DNA from: Cytophagales bacterium
GTDB taxonomy: Bacteria; Bacteroidota; Bacteroidia; Cytophagales; Cyclobacteriaceae
Assembly (NCBI GenBank): GCA_003541895.1
Contig: DPLR01000696.1
Span: 1 to 5,810, forward strand
DNA: 5,810 nucleotides
Direction: 5' to 3'
The notes below the pieces were generated by a model. It was not told where the DNA came from. It saw nothing but the letters and a program-made list of their open reading frames with translations, and did not search any database. How positions within the stretch are numbered: the stretch's first letter is position 1; each line of letters opens with the position of its first letter. This document shows positions 1-5,565 of this stretch, one piece after another. A program made the translations under genes and the position numbers.

Positions 1-111
1 TTTTACAATAGACAACGTCGTCATTCTGCTCTACAGTACATGAACCCTTGTCAGTATGAGTTATACAAGATGGCGGCTTAACCCTATGTCCACTTTTTCG
101 GGTGAAGATCA
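1..111 (-). mobile_element. Possible end of an insertion sequence (IS3-like terminus), rest outside window
   Basis: Read on the minus strand from 111, the sequence begins TGATCTTCACCCGAAAAAG and continues TGGACATAGGG. This resembles the terminal inverted repeats of IS3-family elements, which start with TG and often carry a CCC-AAAAAGT-GGACA core. It abuts the point where the nuclease-domain gene at 109-588 loses its expected continuation, and its first three bases supply that gene's TGA stop. No transposase can be recognised in the roughly 110 bases visible. A minus-strand ATG at 24-22 opens a frame (MTTLSIVK) that runs off the window and could be anything. The other end and any target-site duplication lie outside, so the assignment is inference from the terminus pattern alone. 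Confidence 0.35.
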
Positions 112-588
112 GATCTGACTCAGATCACCCAAACCATATACGCTCGGCACGAGCATGCGAAGGCGCTTGTTTTCACGAATCTGTTGGTCAATCCATGTCG
201 AGCCAAAAAGCCGGACATATTTCACACCTATGCTCTTTAAGATAGCTACAATACGTTCGGCATGCTTGCCGGACAAACCAGCGTTTGTCATCAGCACGTA
301 AGAATCGCATAAGCCATTCTCGACAAGTTTTTTAACCTTTACCACTTCATCGGAGAGATCGGAGGGATTGAGAGAATGTTGAATCTTACTCGTAAATTTG
401 CACTGAATAACAAACCGACCACTTATGTCATCATCGCAGAATGAGTTCCACTGTCCGACGAACGCTCCATCTCGGCCACCATCGTTTGAGTCCAGAAAGG
501 ATTCAACCGTCTGGCCGAGTATCTCTCTTGTAATCGTCAGGCAGAGTTGTTGAAAACTGTTCCATCCAAGATTGTACAGATCGTACAT
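109..588 (-). pseudogene. Mrr-like restriction-endonuclease domain, probably the truncated N-terminus of a larger nuclease-NTPase (STAND-type) protein
   Basis: The 159-residue product looks like a PD-(D/E)XK nuclease domain of the Mrr type. It opens with an amphipathic helix (LGWNSFQQLCLTI), then DGGRDGAF with candidate catalytic Asp40, then IQCKFTSK with Gln62 and Lys64 as the Q-x-K motif. As I recall the family, this domain with its VYGLGDLSQI ending sits at the N-terminus of much longer proteins that continue into a P-loop STAND-type NTPase, a layout typical of anti-phage sensors. Here the protein stops right after that junction, where IS-like sequence begins at 111. The ATG at 588 is kept because an in-frame TAG lies six bases upstream. 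The nearest strong Shine-Dalgarno (GGAGG) is 16 bases away, leaving only a weak AGG close by. It follows the OLD gene by 154 bp on the same strand. The domain could still fold and act alone, but I read it as a broken defence gene. Confidence 0.7.
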
Positions 589-742
589 AGCCTATTCTGT
601 TTGTCCTCCGATTTGATCTCGGGTGTCTGGTTCAGCAAGAAATTAAAAATAGCCAGTCCAAGGAACTGCTGAATTAGTTTTTTGTTTATGGTATTTTCAC
701 AGATACCAACAGTTTGGCATTCTGTGCAAAATATAGTTCACA

Positions 743-2503
743 TTATTCAGGCCAAACAATATCGAATAAGCGACAAATTGAATTTCTCCAATTGACAGGA
801 ACTTCCGCTGCATTTGTCCAATTTTTTACATATCGGTAAGCCCTAAATGGCTTATCTGAATTTGGCGGTAAATATCCTAAAGTCTCTTCAAGATTATTAT
901 TAAGAAAGACTAAACGGTCAGGTGCGTTTAGAGCATCAAAAATTGGTCCATTGAATTTTTCAGCACCTGCTACACTAACATCACCGTCATGCATAACACG
1001 GGGCAATATATTTAATGCTTTTAGATATTTTATTAAAGAAACAATGGATGCTTTGCCTCTTGCTTTAGCTATTTGGAACCGTGACTGAATAATTTTTTGA
1101 ATTTCGGGAGGTAATAGTTTTAGCGTCTCACGAATTGCTAAAACCTCGGAATCCCCCTCAACAACGATAACTTCATCAGCAAAAAAAACTCTTGATAATT
1201 CATCATCAAACACCTGCAACATTTTTATTCGCTGTTTGTCATCTTCTGGTAATCCCACTAGCTTTGAAGAAATACCATAATTTACAGCAGATGCTGAGAC
1301 GCCATCTAAAAGATAGAGTCTGGTTAAACTTTGCAGATCTTTTGATAAATCAATCATCCAGGGGGAATGAGTGCTGCAGATAATTTGGTCAGATTGCCCA
1401 AGGGAATATATAGTGTCTCTAAGCATATTTGCTACAGAAGGATGCAAATACTGTTCAGGTTCCTCAAAAGCAACCAAGATTGGTCTTGTTTGCAAATCCT
1501 TTTGCAATTTGAGTTTAGAATGATGGCGCAGCATCGCAAAGATGCAAGTCCTTATTAAGCCCGTACCCTGCTTGGAAGCCTCTGTTTTAATATTGGAAAA
1601 TAGTGAGATATTATATTTTGGTTTAAGGACTTCAACCAATCCTTGAAGTGAAGGTTCAATTGAAATACCACACTGAGGGAACACTTCACAAATTATTTTA
1701 TTTACATCCGCAAGCAATACAGAAATGAGTGAATTTTCATCCGTTGGGTTCATTTGTTGCTCTAGGGTCTCTAAATTTTGTTGAATAGTAGTAGCGACAG
1801 GATTTCCCTGGATTAAATCCTCAAAAAGCAATGATAAACATTCACCAAGAATATAACGTTTTTCTGATGAATCAATATCCTTTGTGTTTGTAATGGCAGG
1901 GACATGGATAAGACGAGGGAGTCTGGATAACACATTGCGTGGTATTCCACCAGGATTTTGAACCCATGTTGGTTCAGCTTCAATAGCAAAATTTAATGCA
2001 CTCGGTACGCTTCTTTCCCATCCTTTTTTTAATTTAAACTCTTGATCAGTTGTATTGAAGGCTTCTTGAATTTCTTCTTCATCTAACCCTGCAGCGATTA
2101 AATCGCCTATGCTTTTTGCATTACCGAATTCCGGTTTTGGAGTAAAAGGATATTCTTTCGTTTCTATAATTGGTTTATTTGAGGTTGATATCAAAGTTTT
2201 TCGATATATAAATTCGCCGTTGATAACGCGGCCACGAAAACCTCGGCTAGCAGCAACGTCTCCTGGGATTTCGTGAATATATCCCGTGATTACTGTTTGT
2301 TCCGCACGCGTTCCGTCCTCTCTTTCATGAATGTCATTCTGAGTCAACTTTTCTGACTCAAGTGAAAAAAGAGCTTCAAGTGCAGCAATTACAGAGCTTT
2401 TGCCTGTATTGTTGGGACCAACAAGAAATGCCGCAGGTTCAAAAAAAATATCAGCATCGACTATTCTACGAAAATTTTGAATTGATAAACGACAGATACG
2501 CAT
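743..2503 (-). CDS. OLD-family ATP-dependent endonuclease (AAA/ABC ATPase plus TOPRIM nuclease)
   Basis: This 586-residue protein has the overcoming-lysogenization-defect (OLD) layout. The ABC-type ATPase half shows Walker A GPNNTGKS (29-36), a signature-like SKQGTGLIR (310-318), Walker B ILVAFEEPE (342-350) and a switch histidine in STHSP (377-381). The C-terminal TOPRIM domain shows VIVVEGDSE (445-453, Glu449), a conserved Gly/Lys stretch (ARGKASI, 481-487), HDGD (505-508) as the acidic pair, and a later acidic NLEE (537-540). OLD proteins are DNA nickases or nucleases with ATPase-gated activity. GajA of Gabija belongs to this family, but no UvrD-like GajB partner is present, so it is best called a stand-alone (class 1-like) OLD protein or part of an unrecognised set. 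All motifs look intact. Start at 2503 is supported by AGGAG nine bases upstream. The gene is visibly richer in A+T than the toxin-antitoxin genes to its right, consistent with separate acquisition. A defence role is inferred from family and neighbours. Confidence 0.9.
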   Translation of the reverse strand: MRICRLSIQNFRRIVDADIFFEPAAFLVGPNNTGKSSVIAALEALFSLESEKLTQNDIHEREDGTRAEQTVITGYIHEIPGDVAASRGFRGRVINGEFIYRKTLISTSNKPIIETKEYPFTPKPEFGNAKSIGDLIAAGLDEEEIQEAFNTTDQEFKLKKGWERSVPSALNFAIEAEPTWVQNPGGIPRNVLSRLPRLIHVPAITNTKDIDSSEKRYILGECLSLLFEDLIQGNPVATTIQQNLETLEQQMNPTDENSLISVLLADVNKIICEVFPQCGISIEPSLQGLVEVLKPKYNISLFSNIKTEASKQGTGLIRTCIFAMLRHHSKLKLQKDLQTRPILVAFEEPEQYLHPSVANMLRDTIYSLGQSDQIICSTHSPWMIDLSKDLQSLTRLYLLDGVSASAVNYGISSKLVGLPEDDKQRIKMLQVFDDELSRVFFADEVIVVEGDSEVLAIRETLKLLPPEIQKIIQSRFQIAKARGKASIVSLIKYLKALNILPRVMHDGDVSVAGAEKFNGPIFDALNAPDRLVFLNNNLEETLGYLPPNSDKPFRAYRYVKNWTNAAEVPVNWRNSICRLFDIVWPE

Positions 2504-2512
2504 ATGGTTTGT

Positions 2513-2517
2513 CTCCT
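2513..2517 (-). promoter_or_regulatory. Ribosome binding site of the OLD-family gene
   Basis: The minus strand reads AGGAG followed by nine bases (ACAAACCAT) and the ATG at 2503. This fixes the start at the residue beginning MRICRLSIQNFR, the usual first beta strand of OLD and RecF-like ATPases. Confidence 0.7.
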
Positions 2518-2602
2518 ATCATTACCAACTAAAAAGTTTTTCTTTCTGAATGAGAAGGCGGAGGTCACAAGCCTTGAGGCTGTCGACGTGTTATGGCTCG
2601 TT

Positions 2603-2631
2603 ATCATTTTTCTGAGTTCGGGTCAGGCCAA
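2603..2631 (-). promoter_or_regulatory. Weak candidate sigma70-type promoter for the OLD-family gene
   Basis: The minus strand has TTGGCC (2631-2626) and AATGAT (2608-2603) separated by 17 bases, each matching four of six consensus positions. It lies about 100 bp upstream of the OLD start. AT-rich DNA around 2640-2660 offers other possible -10 boxes, so this is only the best-spaced pair I found. Confidence 0.25.
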
Positions 2632-2682
2632 GATAATCTTTTAATTTTATAATATAACCACCCCAAAATAAGATGTTCCAGC

Positions 2683-2720
2683 GCCATTTGATCTTTTTAA
2701 CCTTGAAAAGATCAAATGGC
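2683..2720. repeat. Perfect 15-bp inverted repeat with 8-nt loop
   Basis: GCCATTTGATCTTTT at 2683-2697 is the exact reverse complement of 2706-2720, with loop TAACCTTG. An outer AGCG/CGCT pair (2680-2683 against 2727-2730) could extend the stem past a bulge, though it shares base 2683 with the inner stem. Neither strand has a T-tract after the stem, so it is not a standard Rho-independent terminator. It may be a transcript hairpin, a protein-binding palindrome or a relic of a small mobile element. Confidence 0.8.
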
Positions 2721-2932
2721 AAGTAGCGCTCTCCTCGAGTTGATATGTTCTATCCTTTTTTGAAGTTCCACTCCTTTTTAAAACAGTTCATTTTAATATC
2801 GAAAACAGCGTTATAGCCCTAAAATACGGTATGATTTAAATACACTTCTTAATCACCTAAATCAGTTGTCTTGTCCAACCCCAACCTAAACAGCCTTCAA
2901 TTCTCCCATTGGTTCACACTCAAAACCTAATA

Positions 2933-3658
2933 TTAATAAATCAATTCATCTTCTTTAAACAGTTTAGAGAACTCTTTTAAAAGACCTTCGCTAACTGGCT
3001 TATGACGCTTCCGCTTTGGCCTATCATATATAACGGATCTATCGTTTAAATAGACCTCGACTGTTCTATTCTTTCGACTTATAACTTGAGCGCCATATGT
3101 TATTATTAAAGATTCAATCTGATCGAAGGTTTGGCCAAGATAAGCTTGAACGCCATTTTTAAAAGGATTGCCATCCAACTTTGGCTTTGTTCCCAGCGAT
3201 GGTCGAACGTACTTAGGCTCTCCATAAATATGTCTTAACAACTCTTCCAAATTAGCTTCAAAGTCTATATCGTTGCGAAAATCCAGATATACCTTTGATT
3301 TCAAATAAGATGGCAGTGAGGCTTTAGGTTCACCCTCTCTCAAAATAGCAACGAATTTTGAATCAGAATTTGTATTATTAAACATTTCGCCTGTTACTAT
3401 GTTTTTCTCATACCCCACACCGCCTTTTCCTTCATCTGCCTTCAATGCAAAGTTCCTGGTACAAACCAATAGAACAAAAGCAGATTCCCTTATTGAAGTT
3501 TCCATATATTTTGTCAATTGTGAGCCTGGGGATAAGTCCCACTGATCCAGAAAAGTATAAACACCCTTATTATGAAGTCTTTCAGCTAAGAATCTTACCC
3601 AATCTTTGTGGGAAGAAGAGTCCCAAGAATAGCTGATAAAGCACTTTGTATTTGACAT
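2933..3658 (-). CDS. TIR/SEFIR-domain protein with an unassigned C-terminal domain
   Basis: Residues 4 to about 145 form a SEFIR/TIR fold. KCFISYSWDS (5-14) is the box-1 strand, followed by WVRFLAERL (20-28), the LDQWDL loop (37-42), the membrane-free strand FVLLVCTRNF (61-70) and GGVGYEKNIVTGE (79-91), where Glu84 is the likely catalytic or signalling glutamate. Bacterial TIR domains typically hydrolyse NAD+ or make cyclic ADP-ribose-type signals during anti-phage defence. A linker (146-165) leads to a small basic domain (166-241) with apparent order helix, three strands, helix, and a basic patch DRPKRKRHK (212-220). It is not a standard partner domain I recognise. No signal peptide or membrane helix is seen. 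The start at 3658 has AGGG six bases upstream. It lies co-oriented upstream of the OLD nuclease gene. Function is inferred: probably an NAD+-consuming or signalling effector with a C-terminal sensor. Confidence 0.85.
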   Translation of the reverse strand: MSNTKCFISYSWDSSSHKDWVRFLAERLHNKGVYTFLDQWDLSPGSQLTKYMETSIRESAFVLLVCTRNFALKADEGKGGVGYEKNIVTGEMFNNTNSDSKFVAILREGEPKASLPSYLKSKVYLDFRNDIDFEANLEELLRHIYGEPKYVRPSLGTKPKLDGNPFKNGVQAYLGQTFDQIESLIITYGAQVISRKNRTVEVYLNDRSVIYDRPKRKRHKPVSEGLLKEFSKLFKEDELIY

Positions 3659-3736
3659 TGTATCCCTATTTGAATGCTAGCAAGTGATTCTATGTTTCCG
3701 ATGCCCCATGCTTTTTTGAGGTGACCACCAGAAAGA

Positions 3737-3964
3737 TCAAAGACCAATCGTCATAATAATTCTGTTTAAGTGCAAACCATTAGCTGATCCCGCCATAGCG
3801 GGACTGATCGTGACTCGACTGAGCATTCGACCCTGAGTCTGCCGAAGGGCTCGCTGAAGTCCGAAAACTCTACGCATAAAAGATTTATTTACTGGATAGA
3901 CATTAAATATGATTTTCAGTTTACGCTTTTCTTTTGAACAATCAATAACCTTTTCATGCTTCAT
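3737..3964 (-). CDS. Doubtful small ORF, 75 residues, overlapped by REP-like repeats
   Basis: The ATG at 3964 has a fair Shine-Dalgarno (AAGGA, six bases upstream), and the first 35 or so residues (MKHEKVIDCSKEKRKLK onward) are lysine-rich and could be a real gene start. A longer version would begin at 3997 with no comparable site. From about residue 38 on, the frame reads through two palindromic repeat units (3788-3850), and translations such as RALRQTQGRMLSRVT are typical of REP-type DNA rather than protein. No family is recognised. It may be a gene remnant whose 3' end was replaced by repeats, or chance. Confidence 0.25.
   Translation of the reverse strand: MKHEKVIDCSKEKRKLKIIFNVYPVNKSFMRRVFGLQRALRQTQGRMLSRVTISPAMAGSANGLHLNRIIMTIGL
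3788..3803. repeat. REP-like palindrome (TCCCGC-CATA-GCGGGA)
   Basis: A perfect 6-bp GC-rich stem with a four-base loop. This CCCGC/GCGGG hairpin type recurs between genes in many proteobacterial genomes. With the neighbouring unit at 3831-3850 it forms a small repeat cluster between the TIR gene and the region upstream. No T-tract follows on either strand. Confidence 0.6.
3831..3850. repeat. REP-like unit, CCCTGAGTCTGCCGAAGGGC
   Basis: This differs at two positions from the widespread dispersed intergenic repeat CCCTGAGCCTGTCGAAGGGC, which I recall from many environmental bacterial genomes. CCCT and AGGG ends can pair. Flanking GACTC (3812-3816) and GAGTC (3835-3839) could give a larger structure. 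Family identity rests on memory of the consensus. Confidence 0.55.
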
Positions 3965-4071
3965 TATTTTTCCTTGAACCTTTTTTAACGAAAGCAAACA
4001 GACATGGGTTGACCAGGGAAACGGGAAACGATTTGCCAGAGATTGAACCCCCTGAAAACTTACTAATTCGC

Positions 4072-4143
4072 TTTTTCCAGACGCTGTCTAGAATTTGCCC
4101 GACGGATCGCCATCATCAGATTTTCCAGACGGTGTCTGAAAAA
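4072..4143. repeat. Two direct copies of a TTTTCCAGACGsTGTCT hairpin unit, 48 bp apart
   Basis: Copy one starts at 4073 (TTTTCCAGACGCTGTCT) and copy two at 4121 (TTTTCCAGACGGTGTCT), differing at one base over 17. Each contains the inverted arms AGAC/GTCT around a three-base centre. In copy two the arms extend through flanking T and A runs with one bulged base. The T run precedes and the A run follows the stem on both strands, so it is not an ordinary terminator. It sits just downstream of the 141-residue gene in a stretch (3998-4207) with no supported gene. Confidence 0.6.
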
Positions 4144-4207
4144 TGTTCTTGTACACCAAATAAAACGATCTAATCTTGCAGAGATTGCTCTTCGCAGAGC
4201 CTCGACC

Positions 4208-4633
4208 TTACACAACAAGATACACCGAAGAAGTATCGAATGCCTCCTCTGGTGGCCCATGCCAAGTACTATTGTTAAATACGCAAGGCTCATAAGTCTC
4301 GTGGCTATAAGTAAAGAATGCCATTGACCACCGGTTCTCGTCTCCGAAAAATCGAAGCCGACACAGGTGCGTTGGTACATTCCTAAGCCACTCAATGTGT
4401 TCTTCACGAGATTCCCCATACAGCTTTGCGTTAAAATTTTTTTCAACATATGGCTCCGTGTATGCATCAACATAACAAAATTTCCCACGGAACCAAACTT
4501 CAATCCGGTTGTACTTTCCGGCATAAAATTTCTCAGCGTGCGCTAAAATACGCTCTCGAATTTTCGGCTGTATTTTTTGGGGGATATTAACGCCACCTGA
4601 TTGAGGATCGCAAACCCATATTTTTCTGAGCAT
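4208..4633 (-). CDS. Conserved-looking hypothetical protein, 141 residues
   Basis: No family name can be given, but the frame reads as a real soluble protein, and I have an impression of similar uncharacterised proteins beginning MLRKIWVCDPQSGG in environmental bacteria. Visible features are CDPQSGG (8-14), a basic helical stretch IRERILAHAEKF (25-36), alternating strands with aromatic residues (EVWFRGKFCYVDAY, 45-58), and THLCRLRFFGDENRW (88-102) leading to FFTYSHETYE (106-115). No signal peptide or membrane segment is seen. GGAG lies seven bases before the ATG at 4633. It follows the PIN toxin stop by 90 bp on the same strand and may be co-transcribed, since no terminator is seen between them. 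An overlapping frame extending to 4063 is a shadow. Sequence pattern alone does not tell whether it belongs to the toxin-antitoxin unit. Confidence 0.75.
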   Translation of the reverse strand: MLRKIWVCDPQSGGVNIPQKIQPKIRERILAHAEKFYAGKYNRIEVWFRGKFCYVDAYTEPYVEKNFNAKLYGESREEHIEWLRNVPTHLCRLRFFGDENRWSMAFFTYSHETYEPCVFNNSTWHGPPEEAFDTSSVYLVV

Positions 4634-4723
4634 CGGAATACTCCTTTTCTAATTCGAATGTTGCGGGCAATTTGTCGGGCGCGTTGTTTTGCCAGATCTA
4701 GTTCACCCAATGGTCCGCTATTT

Positions 4724-5128
4724 TTACAGATACTGCTCTACGAAGTCACGCGGTCTTAAGATGTAAATGCCTTTATAACCGGTCAACTTCAATAGATGCT
4801 TATCACCGCTTACGATTATTTCGCATTTTCCGGCAATGGCGCATTCGATGAATTTGTCATCGTCGTGGTCCTCGCAGATGGATATGTCGATGCCTCGCGT
4901 ATCAACGAGTTGCCCGTGGATGGTAACCAATTCAATAATTGGCGCTATGTCGACATGTGGGTATTCGTAAGAAAGCTCATTGGCGACTCTTTGGTATTCA
5001 GAAAGGATTTGTTCGGATAAGACTATTTGAAAGGTTTTAGCCTGCCACTCCTGGAGGATTTGTGCCGGCGGGCCGCTGAAAAAAATCCCTGATATGAAAA
5101 CATTTGTATCAAGGATTATTCTCATCAT
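4724..5128 (-). CDS. PIN-domain ribonuclease toxin (type II toxin-antitoxin)
   Basis: The 134-residue product is a complete single PIN domain. It opens with the strand MRIILDTNVFISG carrying Asp7, then Glu44 in LSEYQRV, Asp91 in DHDDDKFIECA and Asp109 in VSGDKHLL, the acidic set that binds Mg2+ or Mn2+ in the active site. PIN toxins of this type cleave RNA and arrest growth unless bound by their antitoxin. The LDTNVFISG opening and GDKHLL ending match the COG1569/PIN_3 type rather than VapC of the FitB kind. The start overlaps the antitoxin stop by four bases (ATGA), a standard translational-coupling layout. Met1 and Met2 are adjacent, so the start may be at 5128 or 5125. All catalytic positions appear intact. 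Confidence 0.9.
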   Translation of the reverse strand: MMRIILDTNVFISGIFFSGPPAQILQEWQAKTFQIVLSEQILSEYQRVANELSYEYPHVDIAPIIELVTIHGQLVDTRGIDISICEDHDDDKFIECAIAGKCEIIVSGDKHLLKLTGYKGIYILRPRDFVEQYL

Positions 5129-5388
5129 TTTCGACCTCTGACCTTTAAAATGGCCTTTCTAATGTCGGATTTTTTCATGCCGACTTGCCTTCCCTTTTTT
5201 CTCGCATCGGCAATAAGGTCTCCAAACTCATCAAGCGAAGGCGGCGATATGTTTTTAAAGATGACGACGTCCTTGTCACCGACAACAACAAATTGTGACC
5301 CGACCTTCAAATTTAATTGTTTTCTGATATTTTCAGGAATAACGACTTGTCCTTTTGAGGACATTTTGGTGGTACAAACATCTACCAT
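5125..5388 (-). CDS. AbrB/MazE/SpoVT-fold antitoxin, partner of the PIN toxin
   Basis: The 87-residue protein carries a swapped-hairpin DNA-binding domain: SSKGQVVIPENIRKQLNLKVGSQ (10-32) followed by the VVVGDKDVVIF strands. A basic C-terminal tail (SDIRKAILKVRGRK) probably wraps and blocks the PIN toxin. Antitoxins of this fold dimerise, bind their own promoter and neutralise the toxin. The start at 5388 is preferred because GGAGG lies five bases upstream. Longer readings from 5400 or a TTG at 5484 add 4 to 32 residues with no domain character, and the 5400 ATG sits within the Shine-Dalgarno itself. The gene overlaps the toxin start by four bases, giving antitoxin-first order. Autoregulation through repeats at 5458-5509 is inferred. 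Confidence 0.9.
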   Translation of the reverse strand: MVDVCTTKMSSKGQVVIPENIRKQLNLKVGSQFVVVGDKDVVIFKNISPPSLDEFGDLIADARKKGRQVGMKKSDIRKAILKVRGRK

Positions 5389-5393
5389 TTTAG

Positions 5394-5398
5394 CCTCC
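5394..5398 (-). promoter_or_regulatory. Ribosome binding site deciding the antitoxin start
   Basis: GGAGG on the minus strand is five bases (CTAAA) before the ATG at 5388. This spacing is near ideal and argues against the upstream ATG at 5400 and the TTG at 5484. Confidence 0.75.
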
Positions 5399-5457
5399 AT
5401 GAATCTATTGAATCTTACTGGTAGGAATGTATGACAACCACCGGAAAAAATCAAGCT

Positions 5458-5509
5458 TGTTGATTGGTCTGTATTGATTGGCAACGAGCAAGTGTATCAT
5501 CAATCAACA
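5458..5509. promoter_or_regulatory. Candidate operator of the toxin-antitoxin operon
   Basis: TTGATTGG occurs at 5460-5467 and again at 5474-5481, 14 bp apart. TGTTGATTG (5458-5466) is matched by its exact reverse complement CAATCAACA at 5501-5509. The palindrome CAAGCTTG overlaps the left edge (5452-5459). The block is 70 to 120 bp upstream of the antitoxin start, where an autorepressing AbrB-fold protein would bind. No strong -35/-10 pair was found within it. Confidence 0.35.
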
Positions 5510-5565
5510 TGTCCTCCATAGCAGGCTACTGCGAAGAGTGGATTAAATTGAAGATAAGCCTTTAT

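Larger units (their letters stand above)
2504..2932. other. 429-bp intergenic region between the TIR and OLD genes
   Basis: No convincing gene is present; the short frames on both strands have no good start or recognisable motif. The region is AT-rich and holds the 15-bp inverted repeat at 2683-2720, a weak promoter candidate for the OLD gene and its ribosome binding site. No canonical terminator (GC-rich stem plus T-tract) follows the TIR stop. Its length suggests the OLD gene has its own promoter rather than depending on read-through from the TIR gene. Confidence 0.6.

Noticed and set aside
640..668. Possible terminator after the OLD gene (CAGT/ACTG stem then TATTTTTAA on the minus strand)
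   Set aside because: The stem is only four to six pairs with a mismatch and the T run is offset; too weak to annotate.
1192..1558. Two plus-strand 63-residue frames
   Set aside because: They lie antisense inside the OLD-family gene, whose motifs are intact; they are shadows.
743..2503. Gabija GajA identity for the OLD-family gene
   Set aside because: No GajB-type UvrD helicase gene is present in the adjoining sequence, so only the family, not the system, can be claimed.
3445..3636. Plus-strand 63-residue frame
   Set aside because: It is antisense to the conserved part of the TIR/SEFIR domain and has no recognisable content.
4043..4060. Minus-strand GGGGGTTCAATC resembling a tRNA T-arm
   Set aside because: The bases after the loop cannot pair with the G run and no acceptor, D or anticodon arm is present.
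4063..4524. Minus-strand open frame of 153 residues
   Set aside because: It overlaps the better-supported 141-residue gene in another frame, its composition is unlike a natural protein and no good ribosome binding site precedes it. Its C-terminal repeat (RLEN, RLEK) only reflects the DNA repeat at 4072-4143.
4634..4723. ATG-less minus-strand frame reading GPLGELDLAKQRARQIA across the gap between the PIN toxin and the 141-residue gene
   Set aside because: It looks protein-like but has only a TTG start without a ribosome binding site and runs out of frame into the next gene; probably chance.
4796..5434. Plus-strand frames of 74 and 94 residues
   Set aside because: Both are antisense to the PIN toxin and AbrB antitoxin, which are well supported.
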